DNA of 64,000 bases. It comes from DATBLE01 sp046732255. Its GTDB lineage: Bacteria; Actinomycetota; Thermoleophilia; Gaiellales; Gaiellaceae. The notes under the pieces were generated by a model that saw nothing but the letters and a program-made list of their open reading frames with translations, did not search any database and had not been told where the DNA came from. Shown here piece by piece: positions 17,119 to 25,311 of this stretch; the first letter of the stretch is position 1; each line of letters opens with the position of its first letter. The translations under genes and the position numbers were made by a program. The DNA is taken from the NCBI GenBank assembly GCA_046732255.1, contig JBKPMR010000022.1, positions 41,308 to 105,307 on the forward strand, read 5' to 3'.

Positions 17119-17944
17119 CCCGTCGATCGCGGTCGTCGGGTCGATCAACCTCGACCTGGTCGCCCGCTGCGAGCGGCTGCCGCGGGCGGGGGAGACGTTG
17201 ACGGACGCGACGTTCGAGCGGGTCCCGGGCGGCAAGGGCGCCAACCAGGCGCTGGCGGCTGCCCGGCTCGGGGCAGGCGTGTCGCTGTACGGCGCGGTCG
17301 GCCGGGACCCGTTCGCGGACGAGGCGCTGACGCTGCTCGACGAGGGCGGCGTCGCGCTGGAGGGCGTCGAACGGGTGGACGAGCCGACAGGCGTCGCGCT
17401 GATCGTGGTCGGCGACGACGGCGAGAACCAGATCGTCGTCGCGCCGGGGGCGAACGGGACGGCCGGCGCCCCTTCGGGCCTCGACCGGGCAGACGCGGTG
17501 CTGTGCCAGCTCGAGATCCCGGTGGAGACCGTCGTCCGTGCGGCCGCCGACGCACGGTTCTTCTGCCTCAACGCCGCACCCGCCCGGCCGCTCCCGGAGG
17601 AGCTACTCGCAGCGGTCGACCTGCTCGTCGTGAACCGGTACGAGCTGGAAGCGGTCGGACGCTTCGAGGGGATGGTCGCGCTCACGCTCGGCGCCGAGGG
17701 AGCGGTGCTGGTGGAGGGCGGGGAGGAGGTCGCGCGCGCCGCGCCGCCGTCGGTCGATTCCGTCGACGGCACTGCGGCGGGCGACGCGTTCACGGCGTGC
17801 CTACTCGTGTCGCTGCTCGAGGGACGGACCCGCGAGGAAGCACTCGCCCGGGCCTGTGCCGCCGGCGCGATCGCCGCCTCGCGGCCGGGAGCCCAGCCGT
17901 CGCTCCCCACCGCGGCGGAGGTAGACGGGATACTGCCGGCATGA
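17108..17944 (+). CDS. Ribokinase-like PfkB-family sugar kinase (copy 1)
   Basis: A 278-residue PfkB kinase with the N-terminal signature VVGSINLDLVARCERLPRAGET, GGKGANQALAAARLG, and the C-terminal ATP/catalytic motif DGTAAGDAFTACL, where the catalytic Asp is kept although the usual GAG is replaced by AAG. It overlaps a nucleoside hydrolase gene by four bases (ATGA), so the pair probably converts nucleosides to ribose then ribose 5-phosphate. The start TTG 17108 is weak. A second kinase/hydrolase pair lies on the other side of ftsK. Confidence 0.82.
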   Translation: MPPSPSIAVVGSINLDLVARCERLPRAGETLTDATFERVPGGKGANQALAAARLGAGVSLYGAVGRDPFADEALTLLDEGGVALEGVERVDEPTGVALIVVGDDGENQIVVAPGANGTAGAPSGLDRADAVLCQLEIPVETVVRAAADARFFCLNAAPARPLPEELLAAVDLLVVNRYELEAVGRFEGMVALTLGAEGAVLVEGGEEVARAAPPSVDSVDGTAAGDAFTACLLVSLLEGRTREEALARACAAGAIAASRPGAQPSLPTAAEVDGILPA

Positions 17945-18864
17945 AGATCCTGCTCGACTGCGACCCCGGTCATGACGACGCGATCGCGCTTCTGCTCGCG
18001 CTGGCGAGCCCCGAGGTCGACCTGGTCGGCGTCACCACCGTCCACGGCAACCAGACGCTCGAGAAGACGACCCTCAACGCACTCAAGCTGCTCGAGTTCG
18101 TCGGCCGCACGGAGGTGCCCATGGCCGCGGGGGCTGACCGGCCGCTCCGGCGCGAGCCGTTCGTCGCGGAGTACGTCCACGGCGAGAGCGGGATGGACGG
18201 CCCAGCCCTGCCGCAACCGACCACGGCGCCGGTCGACGGCCACGCGGTCGACTTCATCGCGCGCACGGTCTTGGAGTCGGCCGAACCGGTGACGCTCGTG
18301 CCGACGGGGCCGCTCACCAACATCGGCCTCTTCCTGTCTCTGCACCCCGACGCCGCGGCCCGCGTCGAGCGGATCGTGCTGATGGGCGGCGCGATCGGCG
18401 AGGGGAACGTCACGCCGGCGGCGGAGTTCAACATCTGGGTCGATCCGGAAGCGGCCGACCGGGTGTTCTCGAGCGGGCTCGACGTGACCATGGTCGGACT
18501 GGACGTCACGCACCGGGCGATCTTCGGCCCCGAGCCGACTGCGCGGCTGAAGGCCGCAGGGCGCGTCGGGGCGATGGTCGCGGAGCTGCTGGAGTTCTAC
18601 GGCCGCTTCCACCGCGAGACCTACGGCTGGGACGGCTCGCCGATCCACGACGCGGTCGCGATGGCTCACGCGTTCCGGCAGGGGATCCTCGAGACCGTCC
18701 GCACCGGCGTCCGCGTCGACTGCGGCGACGAGCTCGGCCGAGGCCGGACGAACGTGGACCTGCGCGGCCGCGTCGGCTGGGAGCCGAACGCCGAGGTCGC
18801 GGTCGAGATCGACGCCGACGCGTTCATCGAGCTGCTGGTCGAGCGGCTCTCGTCGCTCGGTTGA
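17941..18864 (+). CDS. Inosine/uridine-preferring nucleoside hydrolase (copy 1)
   Basis: The 307-residue protein has the IUNH calcium-binding N-terminus LLDCDPGHDDAIALLLAL (canonical DxDxGxDDxxA), the loop TTVHGNQTLEKTT, the asparagine-rich VTPAAEFNIWVDPEAA and the late Asp of IHDAVAMAH. It hydrolyses ribonucleosides to base and ribose; base preference cannot be read from sequence. It is translationally coupled (ATGA) to the upstream kinase. Confidence 0.88.
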   Translation: MKILLDCDPGHDDAIALLLALASPEVDLVGVTTVHGNQTLEKTTLNALKLLEFVGRTEVPMAAGADRPLRREPFVAEYVHGESGMDGPALPQPTTAPVDGHAVDFIARTVLESAEPVTLVPTGPLTNIGLFLSLHPDAAARVERIVLMGGAIGEGNVTPAAEFNIWVDPEAADRVFSSGLDVTMVGLDVTHRAIFGPEPTARLKAAGRVGAMVAELLEFYGRFHRETYGWDGSPIHDAVAMAHAFRQGILETVRTGVRVDCGDELGRGRTNVDLRGRVGWEPNAEVAVEIDADAFIELLVERLSSLG

Positions 18865-18918
18865 AGCTGACGTTGACTGCGTTAAAGGGGTAGGCCTGCG
18901 GCCGTCGAAGTCGCGGAC

Positions 18919-21102
18919 ATGGCGCGGAAGAAGCGTCCCGCGAAGCTTCGCCCGAAGACTCCGGCTCGGATCCGGAAGCGCACGCGCCGGAAGAGCAGCC
19001 TGCGCGCGCATCACCATCCGGAGCTCGTCGGGCTCGCTCTGCTGGCGTTTGGGCTGTTCATGGCGACCGTGCTCTACGCCGGCTGGAACGGCGGCTACGT
19101 CGGCCGGGCGATCGGCGACGGCCTCGTCGCCGTCACCGGGGGGATCGCGTACGCGCTGCCGGTCGCGTGTGTCGCCGTCGGTGGGCTGATGGTGGCGAAG
19201 AGCGACCTGCCGCGGGTCGCGCCGTTCCGGACCGGGCTGGTCGTCTGCGCGCTCGGACTGGCGCTGATCCTAGGCAGTGCGCACGGCGGCTACCTCGGCA
19301 GTGGGCTGGGAGACGTTCTCGGCCGTCCGATCGGCTCCACCGGCACGCACATTCTCGGCGTCTTCCTGCTCGTGGCGGGCGCGCTGCTGGTCAGCGGCGC
19401 ATCCGCGGGGGCGATCCTGCGCAGGTCGGCGCACTCGGTTCGCGGCGCGGCACGGCGTCCGGCGCGCCGCAGAATGCGGCCCGAGCCGGCGCCGGTCGAG
19501 GTCGCGCCGCCGCCGATGGTCTCCGCCGCCGCGCCCCCGCCGGTCGACGGCGTCGAGGCCTTCCCCGACGTGGTCGCGCCGACCCCGTTGCTCGTGCTCG
19601 ACGGCGCAGCGTCGGCGGGCGAGCCGGAGGACGACGACCAGCGCTCGCTGTTCGACGTCACGGAGACCGGCGACGACGGCGTCTACACGCTCCCGGATTC
19701 CGGCCTCCTGCGCCGGTCGAAGGCCGCCGCCAAGGGCGACGCCGACCAGAGCGGGCGCGTCGCCGGCCTGCTCGTGCAGGCGCTTGCGAACTTCGGCGTC
19801 GACGCAACCGTCGTCGGCGAGATCTCCGGCCCGCGCGTGACCCGGTACGAGCTCCAGCTCGCCCCGGGAACCAAGGTGTCGAAGGTGGCCGCGCTCAAGG
19901 ACGACCTCTCCTACGCGCTCGCCACCACGGAGATCCGCATCCTCGCTCCGATCCCCGGCAAGCAGGCGGTCGGCGTGGAGGTGCCCAATCTGTCGCCGAA
20001 CCTGGTCACCCTCGGGGACATCTACGGCGAGCTCCCGGCGACGTCGAGCCCGCTCTCCGTCTGGCTCGGCAAGGACATTTCCGGCAACGCGGTCTGGACC
20101 GACCTCGCCCGGATGCCGCACCTCCTGATCGCCGGGACGACCGGCTCGGGCAAGTCCGGCTGCATCAACACGATCCTCACCTCGATCCTGCTCCGGGCGA
20201 CGCCGGACGACGTGCGCATGATCCTCGTCGACCCGAAGCGGATCGAGCTCGGGTTCTACGAGTCGATTCCGCACCTGCTAACGCCGGTGGTCTCGTCGCC
20301 CAAGCAGGCGGCCGCGGCGCTGCTGAACGTGGTCGGAGAGATGGAGCGCCGCTACGAGCGGATGAGCCACGTCCGCGCGCGGAGCCTGCCGGAGATGAAT
20401 CGCGCGCTCCGCGGGCGGGGGGAGAAGCAGCTGCCGTACCTGCTGGTCGTGATCGACGAGCTCGCCGACCTGATGATGATCTCGCCGCAGGAGGTGGAGG
20501 ACGCAGTCATCCGGCTGGCGCAGAAGTCGCGCGCGGTCGGCATCCATCTCGTCCTCGCGACACAGCGTCCGTCGGTGGACGTGATCACGGGCATGATCAA
20601 GGCGAACGTCCCCTCGCGGATCGCGTTCGCGGTCTCCAGCCAGACCGACTCCCGGGTGATCCTCGACCAGGCCGGGGCGGAGAGCCTGCTCGGCCAGGGC
20701 GACATGCTGTTCAAGCCGCTCGGCACCTCGAGGCTCCAGCGTGTCCAGGGCGCCTACGTGAGCGAGGAGGAGGTCGCGCTGGTCGTCGAGCAGTGCCGGG
20801 CACAGCGCGAGCAGGAGCTCGACGAGTCGATGCTCGAGGCCCCGGAGCGCGACGTGCCGGAAGGCGAGGACGAGGACGGGGACTTCGACCCGGACGAGGA
20901 CCCGCTGCTCGAGCGAGCGATCGAGGTCGTCGTCCAGGCGCAGACCGCGTCGGTCTCGCTCCTCCAGCGCAGGCTGCGGGTCGGCTACACCCGGGCGGGC
21001 AGGCTGATCGACATGCTCGAGCGGCGCGGGATCATCTCGCCGTACGAGGGCTCGAAGCCGCGGCGGGTGCTCGTCGGCGAGAGCGAGACGCTGGCCTCAT
21101 AA
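18919..21102 (+). CDS. ftsK: DNA translocase FtsK/SpoIIIE
   Basis: FtsK pumps chromosome ends across the division septum. The 727-residue protein has a basic N-terminus, four membrane segments between residues 35 and 175, a short acidic/proline linker, the motor domain with Walker A GTTGSGKSG near residue 405 and Walker B LLVVIDELADLMM near 510, and a C-terminal gamma winged-helix (SVSLLQRRLRVGYTRAGRLIDMLE) that reads KOPS-like sequences. It is shorter than many actinobacterial FtsK because the linker is brief. It splits two nucleoside kinase/hydrolase pairs. Confidence 0.93.
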   Translation: MARKKRPAKLRPKTPARIRKRTRRKSSLRAHHHPELVGLALLAFGLFMATVLYAGWNGGYVGRAIGDGLVAVTGGIAYALPVACVAVGGLMVAKSDLPRVAPFRTGLVVCALGLALILGSAHGGYLGSGLGDVLGRPIGSTGTHILGVFLLVAGALLVSGASAGAILRRSAHSVRGAARRPARRRMRPEPAPVEVAPPPMVSAAAPPPVDGVEAFPDVVAPTPLLVLDGAASAGEPEDDDQRSLFDVTETGDDGVYTLPDSGLLRRSKAAAKGDADQSGRVAGLLVQALANFGVDATVVGEISGPRVTRYELQLAPGTKVSKVAALKDDLSYALATTEIRILAPIPGKQAVGVEVPNLSPNLVTLGDIYGELPATSSPLSVWLGKDISGNAVWTDLARMPHLLIAGTTGSGKSGCINTILTSILLRATPDDVRMILVDPKRIELGFYESIPHLLTPVVSSPKQAAAALLNVVGEMERRYERMSHVRARSLPEMNRALRGRGEKQLPYLLVVIDELADLMMISPQEVEDAVIRLAQKSRAVGIHLVLATQRPSVDVITGMIKANVPSRIAFAVSSQTDSRVILDQAGAESLLGQGDMLFKPLGTSRLQRVQGAYVSEEEVALVVEQCRAQREQELDESMLEAPERDVPEGEDEDGDFDPDEDPLLERAIEVVVQAQTASVSLLQRRLRVGYTRAGRLIDMLERRGIISPYEGSKPRRVLVGESETLAS

Positions 21103-21111
21103 GATCGACAT

Positions 21112-21954
21112 GTGACTCGCATCGCGGTCGTCGGCAGCTACGGCGTCGGGCTTACCTTCGGAGTCGACCGCGCGCCCGACCGCGGGGAGACGCTGATCGG
21201 CTCGCTCTTCCGCACCGACCACGGCGGGAAGGGCTCGAACCAGGCGGTGGGCGCCGCGCGGCTGGGCGCCGAGGTCGCGCTCCTGACCGCGGTAGGCGAG
21301 GACAGCTTCGGCGACGGAGCGTTCGAGCTGTGGGCGGAGGAAGGGGTGGACGCGGCGGGCGTGATCCGCACGCAGTTGCCGACCATGACGGCCGCGATCG
21401 TGGTGGAGGCGAGCGGGGACAACCGGATCGTGATCGTTCCGGGCGCGTTGAGCGCACTCACGCCGGGACACGTCGACGAGTTCTCGCCGCAGATCACGGC
21501 CGCGGACGTGCTCCTCGTGCAGCTCGAGATCCCGGTCGAGACCGCCCTCCACGCGCTCGAGGTCGGCCGTGCGGCAGGCGTCCGCACCGTCCTCAACCCG
21601 GCGCCGGCTCCGCCCGCCGCGATCGCTCCCGCAGCCGACTACCTGACCCCGAACGAGAGCGAGGCATTCGCGGTCGAGGGAGCGGACGGAACGCTCGTCG
21701 TCACCCTCGGGGAGCAGGGAGCGCGGTTGCGAGGCGACCAGGTTCCGGCGTTCCCGGCCCGCGCAGTCGACTCGACCGGGGCCGGAGATGCGTTCTGCGC
21801 CGCGTTCGCGGTCGCGCTGGCCGAGGGCGCCTCCGATGCCGACGCTGTGCGGTGTGGCTGCGCAGCGGGTGCGCACATGGTCGAGCACGAGGGAGTGATT
21901 CCGGGTCTGCCGACACGTGCGCAGCTCGAGGAGCGGCTCGCGGTCACCGTATGA
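21112..21954 (+). CDS. Ribokinase-like PfkB-family sugar kinase (copy 2)
   Basis: A 280-residue PfkB kinase with GKGSNQAVGAARLGAEVALL and a canonical active site DSTGAGDAFCAAFAVAL. It differs widely from copy 1, so the two are not a recent tandem duplication. Its GTG follows TAAGAT (21100-21105) by 6 bases, giving it its own leaderless promoter overlapping the ftsK stop. It is coupled by an ATGA overlap to a nucleoside hydrolase. Confidence 0.85.
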   Translation: MTRIAVVGSYGVGLTFGVDRAPDRGETLIGSLFRTDHGGKGSNQAVGAARLGAEVALLTAVGEDSFGDGAFELWAEEGVDAAGVIRTQLPTMTAAIVVEASGDNRIVIVPGALSALTPGHVDEFSPQITAADVLLVQLEIPVETALHALEVGRAAGVRTVLNPAPAPPAAIAPAADYLTPNESEAFAVEGADGTLVVTLGEQGARLRGDQVPAFPARAVDSTGAGDAFCAAFAVALAEGASDADAVRCGCAAGAHMVEHEGVIPGLPTRAQLEERLAVTV

Positions 21955-22874
21955 GCCGGCTGATCGTCGACACAGACACCGCCGGCGACGACGTCTTTTC
22001 GCTGCTGATCGCGCTCCGCCACCCGGCCGTCGCGCTCGAGGCGATCACCGTCTGCTGCGGCAACGTCGCGTTCGACCAGGAGGTCGAGAACGCGCTCTAC
22101 ACCGTCGAGACTGCCGGCCATGGCAGCGACGTGCCCGTGTATGCAGGTTGCCGGGAGCCGCTGGTCGCGGAGTGGGTGGGAGCCGAGTACGTCCACGGCC
22201 AGGACGGGATGGGCGATTCGTTCTTTCCCCGGGCGACACAGCGCCCGGAGGCGGAGCACGCGGTCGACGAGCTGGTCCGCCGCGTCGATGAGAGCCCGGG
22301 CGAGCTGACGATCCTCGCGCAGGCTCCGCTCACGAACCTGGCGGTGGCGGTCACGCGCGACCCCTCGATCGCGCAAAAGGTGGCGCACCTCTACGTGATG
22401 GGCGGCGGCGTCGGCAACATCACGCCGGCCGCGGAGTACAACTTCTACGTCGACCCGGAGGCGGCCAAGATCGTCCTCAACGCGGGCTTCCCGCTCACCC
22501 TCTTCACCTGGTCGCTCACGCGCACGCACGGCGTGTTCGACGACCGGAAGCTGGCGACGATCGCGGCGCTCGGAACGCCGCTCGCGGATTTCTTCGGCCG
22601 GGTAAACCGGAAGGCCCGCGAGTTCGACGACAAGGTCAACCACCTCGGCGGCTCGACCCATCCGGACTCGATGGTCTGCGCGGCGATCGCCGAGCCCGCG
22701 CTCGTCCTCGCGACGGAGGAGGCGGTCGTGGACGTCGAGACCGCCGGAGAGTTGACCCGCGGCTGGAACCTGATCGACACCCTCGGTCGGGTCGACCGCG
22801 AGCCGAACGCCACGGTCGTCACCGACTACGACACTGACGGCTTCTTCGAACTGATGCTCGAGGTGTTGCGGTAA
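21951..22874 (+). CDS. Inosine/uridine-preferring nucleoside hydrolase (copy 2)
   Basis: The 307-residue protein begins LIVDTDTAGDDVFSLLIAL, a variant of the DxDxGxDD calcium site with Ala-Gly for Pro-Gly, and keeps ITVCCGNVAFDQEVENAL, NITPAAEYNFYVDPEAA and the late histidine/aspartate region THPDSMVCAAI. It is the same length as copy 1 but only moderately similar, suggesting a different base preference. It is coupled to kinase copy 2 and precedes the nucleoside ABC importer locus. Confidence 0.88.
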   Translation: MSRLIVDTDTAGDDVFSLLIALRHPAVALEAITVCCGNVAFDQEVENALYTVETAGHGSDVPVYAGCREPLVAEWVGAEYVHGQDGMGDSFFPRATQRPEAEHAVDELVRRVDESPGELTILAQAPLTNLAVAVTRDPSIAQKVAHLYVMGGGVGNITPAAEYNFYVDPEAAKIVLNAGFPLTLFTWSLTRTHGVFDDRKLATIAALGTPLADFFGRVNRKAREFDDKVNHLGGSTHPDSMVCAAIAEPALVLATEEAVVDVETAGELTRGWNLIDTLGRVDREPNATVVTDYDTDGFFELMLEVLR

Positions 22875-22960
22875 GCCGTCTGCCGTCAACCCGCGCTCTG
22901 CGGGTCCGCCTGGACACCGCACAGGCGCTGACGCGCCTCTTCTACCGCGAGCAGGCGGTC

Positions 22961-23974
22961 GTGCTGGCCTGCGGCGGGTGGGTCCCACGGGTCGCGCCGC
23001 TGGAGCACAAGGCCGAGCTGGCGCGAACGGCCTGGGAGTCCGCACTTGCGGCCGACGCCCTGCGTGAACGTGTCTTCGAGCTGCGCTACCCGGTGCGCTT
23101 TCTCGACGAGCAGGCGGAGGGGCTGGCCGTGGCGGCGCCGGACGAGTTGCGGAGCGTGGTTGCGGCACTTCACGACGAGTACGTCGCCTACCTCGAGGAC
23201 GCCGACGAGCTCGCCGACGGCCCCTCGATCCGGATCGGCGAAGCCGCCCTCAGGGACAAGGTGCGGCAGATCGAGGGGCTCGCCGCCGTCGAGCTCGAGG
23301 ACGGCGACCCGGCCCGGGATGCTCGCTACTTCGCGTCGAGCTTCTACTGGCCCGACGTCCTCGATCCGTCCTACCCTTACGGAGAGGGCGTCGCGCTCCA
23401 GCTGCGCTCGGCGGTGAGCCACCTGAACGAGGTGTGGGCGGTCGAGACCGCAGGCGTCATCCTCCACGACCTCTCGCCCGAGCTGGGCTGGGAGTTCACG
23501 AGGGACGCCGCCCGCTGGCTCTACGACGAGAGCCGGCACATGCTGATGGGCAAGGAGCGGCTCGCCCGCTGGGGGTTCGAGCTCGCCCAGATCCCGCTCG
23601 GCGGCTACATCTACGAGGCCTGTGCCGGGCAGGACGCGCTGTACCGGCTCGGGATGCTCGGTTACTTCGAGACGAAGAACATCGGCCGCAAACGGGAGCG
23701 CGCGCAGGCGTTCCACGAGATGGGCGACGCGACCAGCGAGACCGACATGGAGTTCGACTGGGCCGACGAGACGCTGCATGCCGAGTACGGGCGGCGGTGG
23801 CTGCGGAGGCTCCTGGAGGTGCGCGGCGAGGATCCGGAGTCGTGGCCGGCGGTGCTCGAGCGCTGCGAGCGGCTCGTGGACGAGCGAATCGCCCGCGCGA
23901 CCCCCGCGGAGCTCGAGCGGATCCGAACCGCCGCGGACGCGCTCGTGGCGGCCGCGCGGGCCCGAGCGTCCTAA
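22961..23974 (+). CDS. Ferritin-like protein (DUF455-related)
   Basis: The 337-residue helical protein contains two ExxH-type diiron ligands spaced as in ferritin-like folds: YDESRHMLMGKERL and ADETLHAEYGRRWL, with an upstream conserved ETAGVILHDLSPELGW. It resembles DUF455 proteins related to tRNA hydroxylase MiaE; substrate unknown. GTG 22961 is the only normal start, but the same frame reads a plausible protein sequence (LDTAQALTRLFYREQAVV) back to about 22880 with no ATG/GTG/TTG, so the true start may be a CTG upstream. The stop codon abuts a palindromic repeat. Confidence 0.65.
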   Translation: MLACGGWVPRVAPLEHKAELARTAWESALAADALRERVFELRYPVRFLDEQAEGLAVAAPDELRSVVAALHDEYVAYLEDADELADGPSIRIGEAALRDKVRQIEGLAAVELEDGDPARDARYFASSFYWPDVLDPSYPYGEGVALQLRSAVSHLNEVWAVETAGVILHDLSPELGWEFTRDAARWLYDESRHMLMGKERLARWGFELAQIPLGGYIYEACAGQDALYRLGMLGYFETKNIGRKRERAQAFHEMGDATSETDMEFDWADETLHAEYGRRWLRRLLEVRGEDPESWPAVLERCERLVDERIARATPAELERIRTAADALVAAARARAS

Positions 23975-24050
23975 CGGTGCCAGGCACTGTAAAGTCCCTG
24001 CTCGGAGGGGACTTTTCGAGGTTCGTCTCAACCGTGCCTGGCACGGTTAA
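23972..24050. repeat. GTGCCAGGCAC-type palindromic repeat pair
   Basis: Outer arms TAACGGTGCCAGGCAC (from 23972) and its near-complement CGTGCCTGGCACGGTTA (to 24049) enclose an inner hairpin AAAGTCC (23991-23997) / GGACTTT (24009-24015). The GTGCCAGGCAC core is typical of REP-like elements dispersed by Y1 (RAYT) transposases in many bacteria; no such transposase is in the window. It begins at the stop codon of the ferritin-like gene. Confidence 0.65.
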
Positions 24051-24124
24051 GACGCGCGGCTCGTGCCCATGCGCCCGGCAGGCCGTGCCGCGCTATCCAA
24101 CTCGAAACCGATACGTCTTAGTTG

Positions 24125-24152
24125 TTGACCCCAGGTTCTGAGGGGGTAGGAT
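24125..24152 (+). promoter_or_regulatory. Sigma-70-type promoter of the nucleoside ABC operon
   Basis: TTGACC (24125-24130), a 16-base spacer and TAGGAT (24147-24152) make one of the best consensus promoters in the window. It lies 56 bases before the GTG of the binding-protein gene, leaving a 5' leader that carries the GGGAGG ribosome binding site (24196-24201). Confidence 0.7.
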
Positions 24153-24207
24153 CAGGCGTCCCCGCCTGGGGGACTGTGGTGAACACTTGCATCGAGGGAG
24201 GAATTGG

Positions 24208-25239
24208 GTGACCAAGAAACGCTTCCTGCCGGTTGCGCTCGTCGTGCCGGCGATCATTCTTGCCGTCGCACTGCTGGCCGGGACCGGCGGCGCGGCGTCC
24301 AAGGTGACGTTCAGGGCCGGTCTCGTCAGCGACGTCGGCCGCTTCAACGACAAGGGCTTCAACCAGAATCAGCTCACCGGGCTGAAGCTGGCGAAGGCGA
24401 AGCTCGGCATTCAGACCAGCGCGATCGAGTCGCACTCGGCCAACGACTACGTCCCGAATCTCGCCTCGCTCGCGCGGCAGCACTACGACGCGGTCGTGGC
24501 GGCGGGCTTCCTGCTCGCCAACGCCGAGGCGACGGTCGCGAAGAAGTTCCCGAACACGCAGTTTGCGATCACGGACTACCCGGTCGAGGCAGCCCCGTTC
24601 TCGGACAAGAAGGGCAAGCTGCTCGTGAAGAACATCACGGGCATCACCTTCAAGTCCGAGCAGCAGAGCTACCTCGTCGGCTGCCTCTCCGCCCTGATGG
24701 CGAAGAAGGGCGGCGGGAACACGATCAGCGCGACGGGCGGCGTCAAGATCCCGCCGGTCGACTCGTTCATCGCCGGCTACAAGGCCGGTGCCGCGAAGTG
24801 CGTCCCGGGCATCAAGGTCCTCGTCGGCTACTCGCAGGACTTCATCGCCCAGGACAAGTGCAAGGCGGTCGCGGAGAACCAGATCCAGGCCGGTGCGAAG
24901 GTCGTCTTTGCAGTCGCAGGCCCCTGCGGCTTCGGTGCTCTGGCGGCGGCGAAGGAGGCCGGCGTCTGGGGTGACGGCGTCGACGTCGACCAGGCGTACC
25001 TCGGTCCGCACATCCTGACGAGCGCCGTCAAGCGCGTCGACCTCGGCGTGTTCCGCTTCGTCCAGGCGGTCAAGGACGGCACGCTCGTCCCCGGCCACGA
25101 CTTCGTCTTCGATCTGAAGAACGGCGGCGTCGCGGTCGGCAAGATCAGCCCGAAGGTTCCGGCTGCCTACAAGGCGCGGATCAAGTCCCTCCAGGAGCAG
25201 ATCATCGCCGGGAAGATCAAGGTTCCGTCGTCCTTCTAG
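24208..25239 (+). CDS. BMP-family nucleoside-binding protein of an ABC importer
   Basis: A 343-residue BmpA/PnrA-type periplasmic-binding-fold protein: after a signal peptide (KKRFLPVALVVPAIILAV...) it reads VTFRAGLVSDVGRFNDKGFNQ, the hallmark nucleoside-binding motif DxGxxxDKGFNQ, then AGFLLANA and FKSEQQSYLVGCLSALM. Relatives bind purine nucleosides for uptake. There is no lipobox cysteine after the signal segment (LLAGTGGAAS), unusual for a monoderm binding protein; it may stay membrane-anchored by an uncleaved helix. GTG 24208 is fixed by GGGAGG six bases upstream. It heads an operon with an ATPase and two permeases. Confidence 0.88.
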   Translation: MTKKRFLPVALVVPAIILAVALLAGTGGAASKVTFRAGLVSDVGRFNDKGFNQNQLTGLKLAKAKLGIQTSAIESHSANDYVPNLASLARQHYDAVVAAGFLLANAEATVAKKFPNTQFAITDYPVEAAPFSDKKGKLLVKNITGITFKSEQQSYLVGCLSALMAKKGGGNTISATGGVKIPPVDSFIAGYKAGAAKCVPGIKVLVGYSQDFIAQDKCKAVAENQIQAGAKVVFAVAGPCGFGALAAAKEAGVWGDGVDVDQAYLGPHILTSAVKRVDLGVFRFVQAVKDGTLVPGHDFVFDLKNGGVAVGKISPKVPAAYKARIKSLQEQIIAGKIKVPSSF

Positions 25240-25263
25240 ACGGACGCCTGAACGTTGCGCGTG

Positions 25264-25287
25264 AAGGCGGGCCGCAAGGCCCGCCTT
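25264..25287 (+). terminator. Intercistronic hairpin between binding protein and ATPase genes
   Basis: Perfect 10-base arms AAGGCGGGCC / GGCCCGCCTT with a GCAA tetraloop, 24 bases after the binding-protein stop and 24 before the ATPase start. In importers such hairpins protect or terminate the abundant binding-protein message so that the ATPase and permeases are made at lower level; that role is inferred. Confidence 0.65.
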
Positions 25288-25311
25288 CCGCGTGAGAGAA
25301 TCGCCGACGTC

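Noticed and set aside
19167..22874. A 1235-codon plus-strand frame through ftsK and ribokinase copy 2
   Set aside because: Only its last 307 codons (nucleoside hydrolase from 21951) show family similarity; the rest is Arg/Gly-rich shadow of ftsK.
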